Positions 53,177 to 54,531 of a DNA stretch of 54,531 nucleotides are shown here, in pieces. Made by a program: the position numbers and the translations under genes. How positions within the stretch are numbered: position 1 is the stretch's first letter; each line of letters starts with the position of its first letter. The DNA comes from Bacilli bacterium. GTDB taxonomy: Bacteria; Bacillota_I; Bacilli_A; Izemoplasmatales; Hujiaoplasmataceae. Below the pieces are notes generated by a model that was not told the DNA's origin, did not search any database, and was given only the letters and a program-made list of their open reading frames with translations. The stretch is taken from contig JAGYOE010000005.1 of the NCBI GenBank assembly GCA_018399755.1, positions 1 through 54,531 of the forward strand, in the 5' to 3' direction.

Positions 53177-54531
53177 ATGGATGATCGTCAAAAGACTTTA
53201 GATGAATTTTTTAGAACAAATAAAAATTCGAAGAATAAGAAATCTAAATCAAAAAATTCTAAAGAAATTGATGATTATTTTAATAATGTCTCTTCAAAAA
53301 AACAAAAAAAATCTTTTTCTGATAAAATTGTAGAATTTTTTAGAATGATTTCTTTTAAAAATAAGTTTGATGAAAGTAAAGTTTCTTCAAATAAAAAGCG
53401 CACTGAAATTATGAAAAGTTCTTCAGCGGCTAAGAAATGGCACGAAGTAAAAGATTTTTTTATTAAACGCTTTAGTTTTGAAACAGGCGTTGATATTCTT
53501 GATGATACTAGTGTTTTATATAGAAAAAACTTAGTTATTAGAAACATTATAATTATTACAAATATTGTTTTCTTATTATTTACATTAATTGGTTCAGAAG
53601 GATTAGATAGAAATGTTAATCTAATTGTAACCTTTATAATTGGTTTAATAATGTTTATTGCTGGACGTTCGATTAGAAAAATTGTAAGAGAAAAACCAAC
53701 TACTTTACAAAAACAACAGATGGCTGAATATGTTTCCGGTATTTATATTTTGATGATGGCTATTGCAGTTTATATTAAATTAAGGTTGACTTTAGGTGAT
53801 AGTTTACAAGGCGGATTTTTTTCTATTACTCAAGCTGGTTATTCTTTAATTTACTTTGCGTTAGTAGTTATTGCTTTATATCAAGACCCAAAATTATTAA
53901 ACGTTGTTTTTAAAGTTACTATTGTCGCGATGACAATTATTCATGTTGTAGTAATGTATCCAATCTATGATCATGCTAGTGATTTTGTAGAACTATGGAA
54001 TTATATTAAAGGACCAATTTTAACAGATATTTTCTTAAGGACTTTAATTTTAGCGGTATTTATGATTGGGTTATATTCAACTGTAAAAATATCAGAAGAT
54101 ATCAATAAAAAACGCAAACAAGAATTAGTTAAACGTAGAGCAATGGAGAAAGATTTTAAAGCTGTTGTATCTGATGTATTTGATGTTATCTCTGTGTATA
54201 AACAACGCGGTGAAGATATTGTTGAAAAGGAATTTGCAAACTCAGCAAAGCGAGTTGCTAAATTAGCTGGAGAATTAGGCGGTTATCTTGGCTATTCATC
54301 AAAATTATGTCAAGAAATATATGAGTTTTCTACAATTCATATTGATAAACGCGATATCTTAAGCATTGATGAATATAGTGATAAAGATCGCCTTAATGAA
54401 ACAGATTATAAGATTATTCGTGAAAAAACAATTATTGGTTCTGTTATTATTAAGCGACTACAATTAGATAAAAAAGGCGAAGATATTGTCAGAGCCCATT
54501 TTGAAAAGACTGTTAATAAAGACTTTATTAA
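53177..54531 (+). CDS. Multi-pass membrane protein with degenerate HD-GYP-like domain (3'-truncated)
   Basis: At least 451 residues, open to the right edge of the window. GGGAGG before ATG. The N-terminal 110 residues are Lys/Ser-rich and soluble, then about six membrane segments (53540-54080), a short linker and a cytoplasmic domain. That domain, SAKRVAKLAGELGGYLGYSS, then IHIDKRDI, IIREKTIIGSVIIKRLQL and IVRAHFEK, follows the HD/HD-GYP helix pattern, but the first His and the HD pair are not conserved, so it is probably non-catalytic in its visible part. It may sense a signal or bind a cyclic dinucleotide. Name uncertain. Confidence 0.55.
   Translation, partial: MDDRQKTLDEFFRTNKNSKNKKSKSKNSKEIDDYFNNVSSKKQKKSFSDKIVEFFRMISFKNKFDESKVSSNKKRTEIMKSSSAAKKWHEVKDFFIKRFSFETGVDILDDTSVLYRKNLVIRNIIIITNIVFLLFTLIGSEGLDRNVNLIVTFIIGLIMFIAGRSIRKIVREKPTTLQKQQMAEYVSGIYILMMAIAVYIKLRLTLGDSLQGGFFSITQAGYSLIYFALVVIALYQDPKLLNVVFKVTIVAMTIIHVVVMYPIYDHASDFVELWNYIKGPILTDIFLRTLILAVFMIGLYSTVKISEDINKKRKQELVKRRAMEKDFKAVVSDVFDVISVYKQRGEDIVEKEFANSAKRVAKLAGELGGYLGYSSKLCQEIYEFSTIHIDKRDILSIDEYSDKDRLNETDYKIIREKTIIGSVIIKRLQLDKKGEDIVRAHFEKTVNKDFI

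Noticed and set aside
1-54531. CRISPR arrays, tRNA or rRNA genes, insertion sequences, phage genes
   Set aside because: I looked for regular repeats, cloverleaf-like sequence, transposase motifs and integrase or capsid genes and found none.

Overview
The window is AT-rich and low-GC. TGG encodes Trp and TGA is a normal stop, so it uses the standard code rather than the Mycoplasma code. Gene content and order (sufCDSUB, rimP-nusA-ylxR-ylxQ-infB-rbfA, rpsD near a GAF reductase and thiI, RNase J, DarA, PadR/DUF1700, short NusA and IF-2) point to a Bacillota/Mollicutes-type bacterium. An Acholeplasma- or Izemoplasma-like lineage is my best guess; there is no rRNA here to settle it. A PFOR as the pyruvate enzyme and a CoA-transferase suggest anaerobic fermentation.

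Layout: (1) 1-5151, a branched-chain amino-acid-type ABC importer (livH-M-G-F-K), with an unusual coiled-coil extension on LivG. (2) 5223-8231, a CoA-transferase and two alpha/beta hydrolases, ending in a terminator. (3) 8295-16147, a consensus promoter and a GEMM-I (cyclic-dinucleotide) riboswitch heading an operon-like cluster: an unknown membrane protein, TasA/camelysin-like proteins with SipW-type signal peptides, two SipW-like signal peptidases, a membrane-anchored McrB-like AAA+ ATPase and a DUF2357-like partner. This is the most interesting part of the window. (4) 16205-17026, a YycJ/WalJ-type metallo-beta-lactamase protein. (5) 17151-31711, nifJ, a giant acidic lipoprotein, a CDF metal transporter, an MgtC protein, the suf operon, padR-DUF1700 and darA. 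(6) 31804-34313, a ComK-like protein, pgk and tpiA. (7) 34361-40322, rpsD and a GAF methionine-sulfoxide reductase on the minus strand, then thiI, acetyltransferases, pepF and a SpoU methyltransferase. (8) 40328-44644, the rimP-to-rbfA translation operon. (9) 44709-54531, uvrC, an exonuclease, RNase J (minus strand), priA, fmt, a PgpA-like protein and a truncated membrane protein with a degenerate HD domain.

Base quality is uneven. From about 1740 to 17026 and from about 49325 to 51180 almost every gene is broken by closely spaced indels, while all other genes are intact over their whole length. The broken genes include priA and other widely conserved families, and their reading frames can be rejoined by adding or removing single bases. 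I read these blocks as uncorrected long-read sequence joined to accurate sequence, not as gene decay. Coordinates and products inside them come from frame-by-frame reconstruction and are less certain.

How it fits together: the cluster in region 3 looks like a surface-fibre or surface-protein system. The TasA-like subunits would be processed by dedicated SipW peptidases, and the cluster would be switched by c-di-GMP (or cGAMP) through the riboswitch. The AAA+/DUF2357 pair inside it has no obvious role in known TasA systems. The degenerate HD-GYP-like membrane protein at the right end and the c-di-AMP receptor DarA are further hints of cyclic-dinucleotide signalling.
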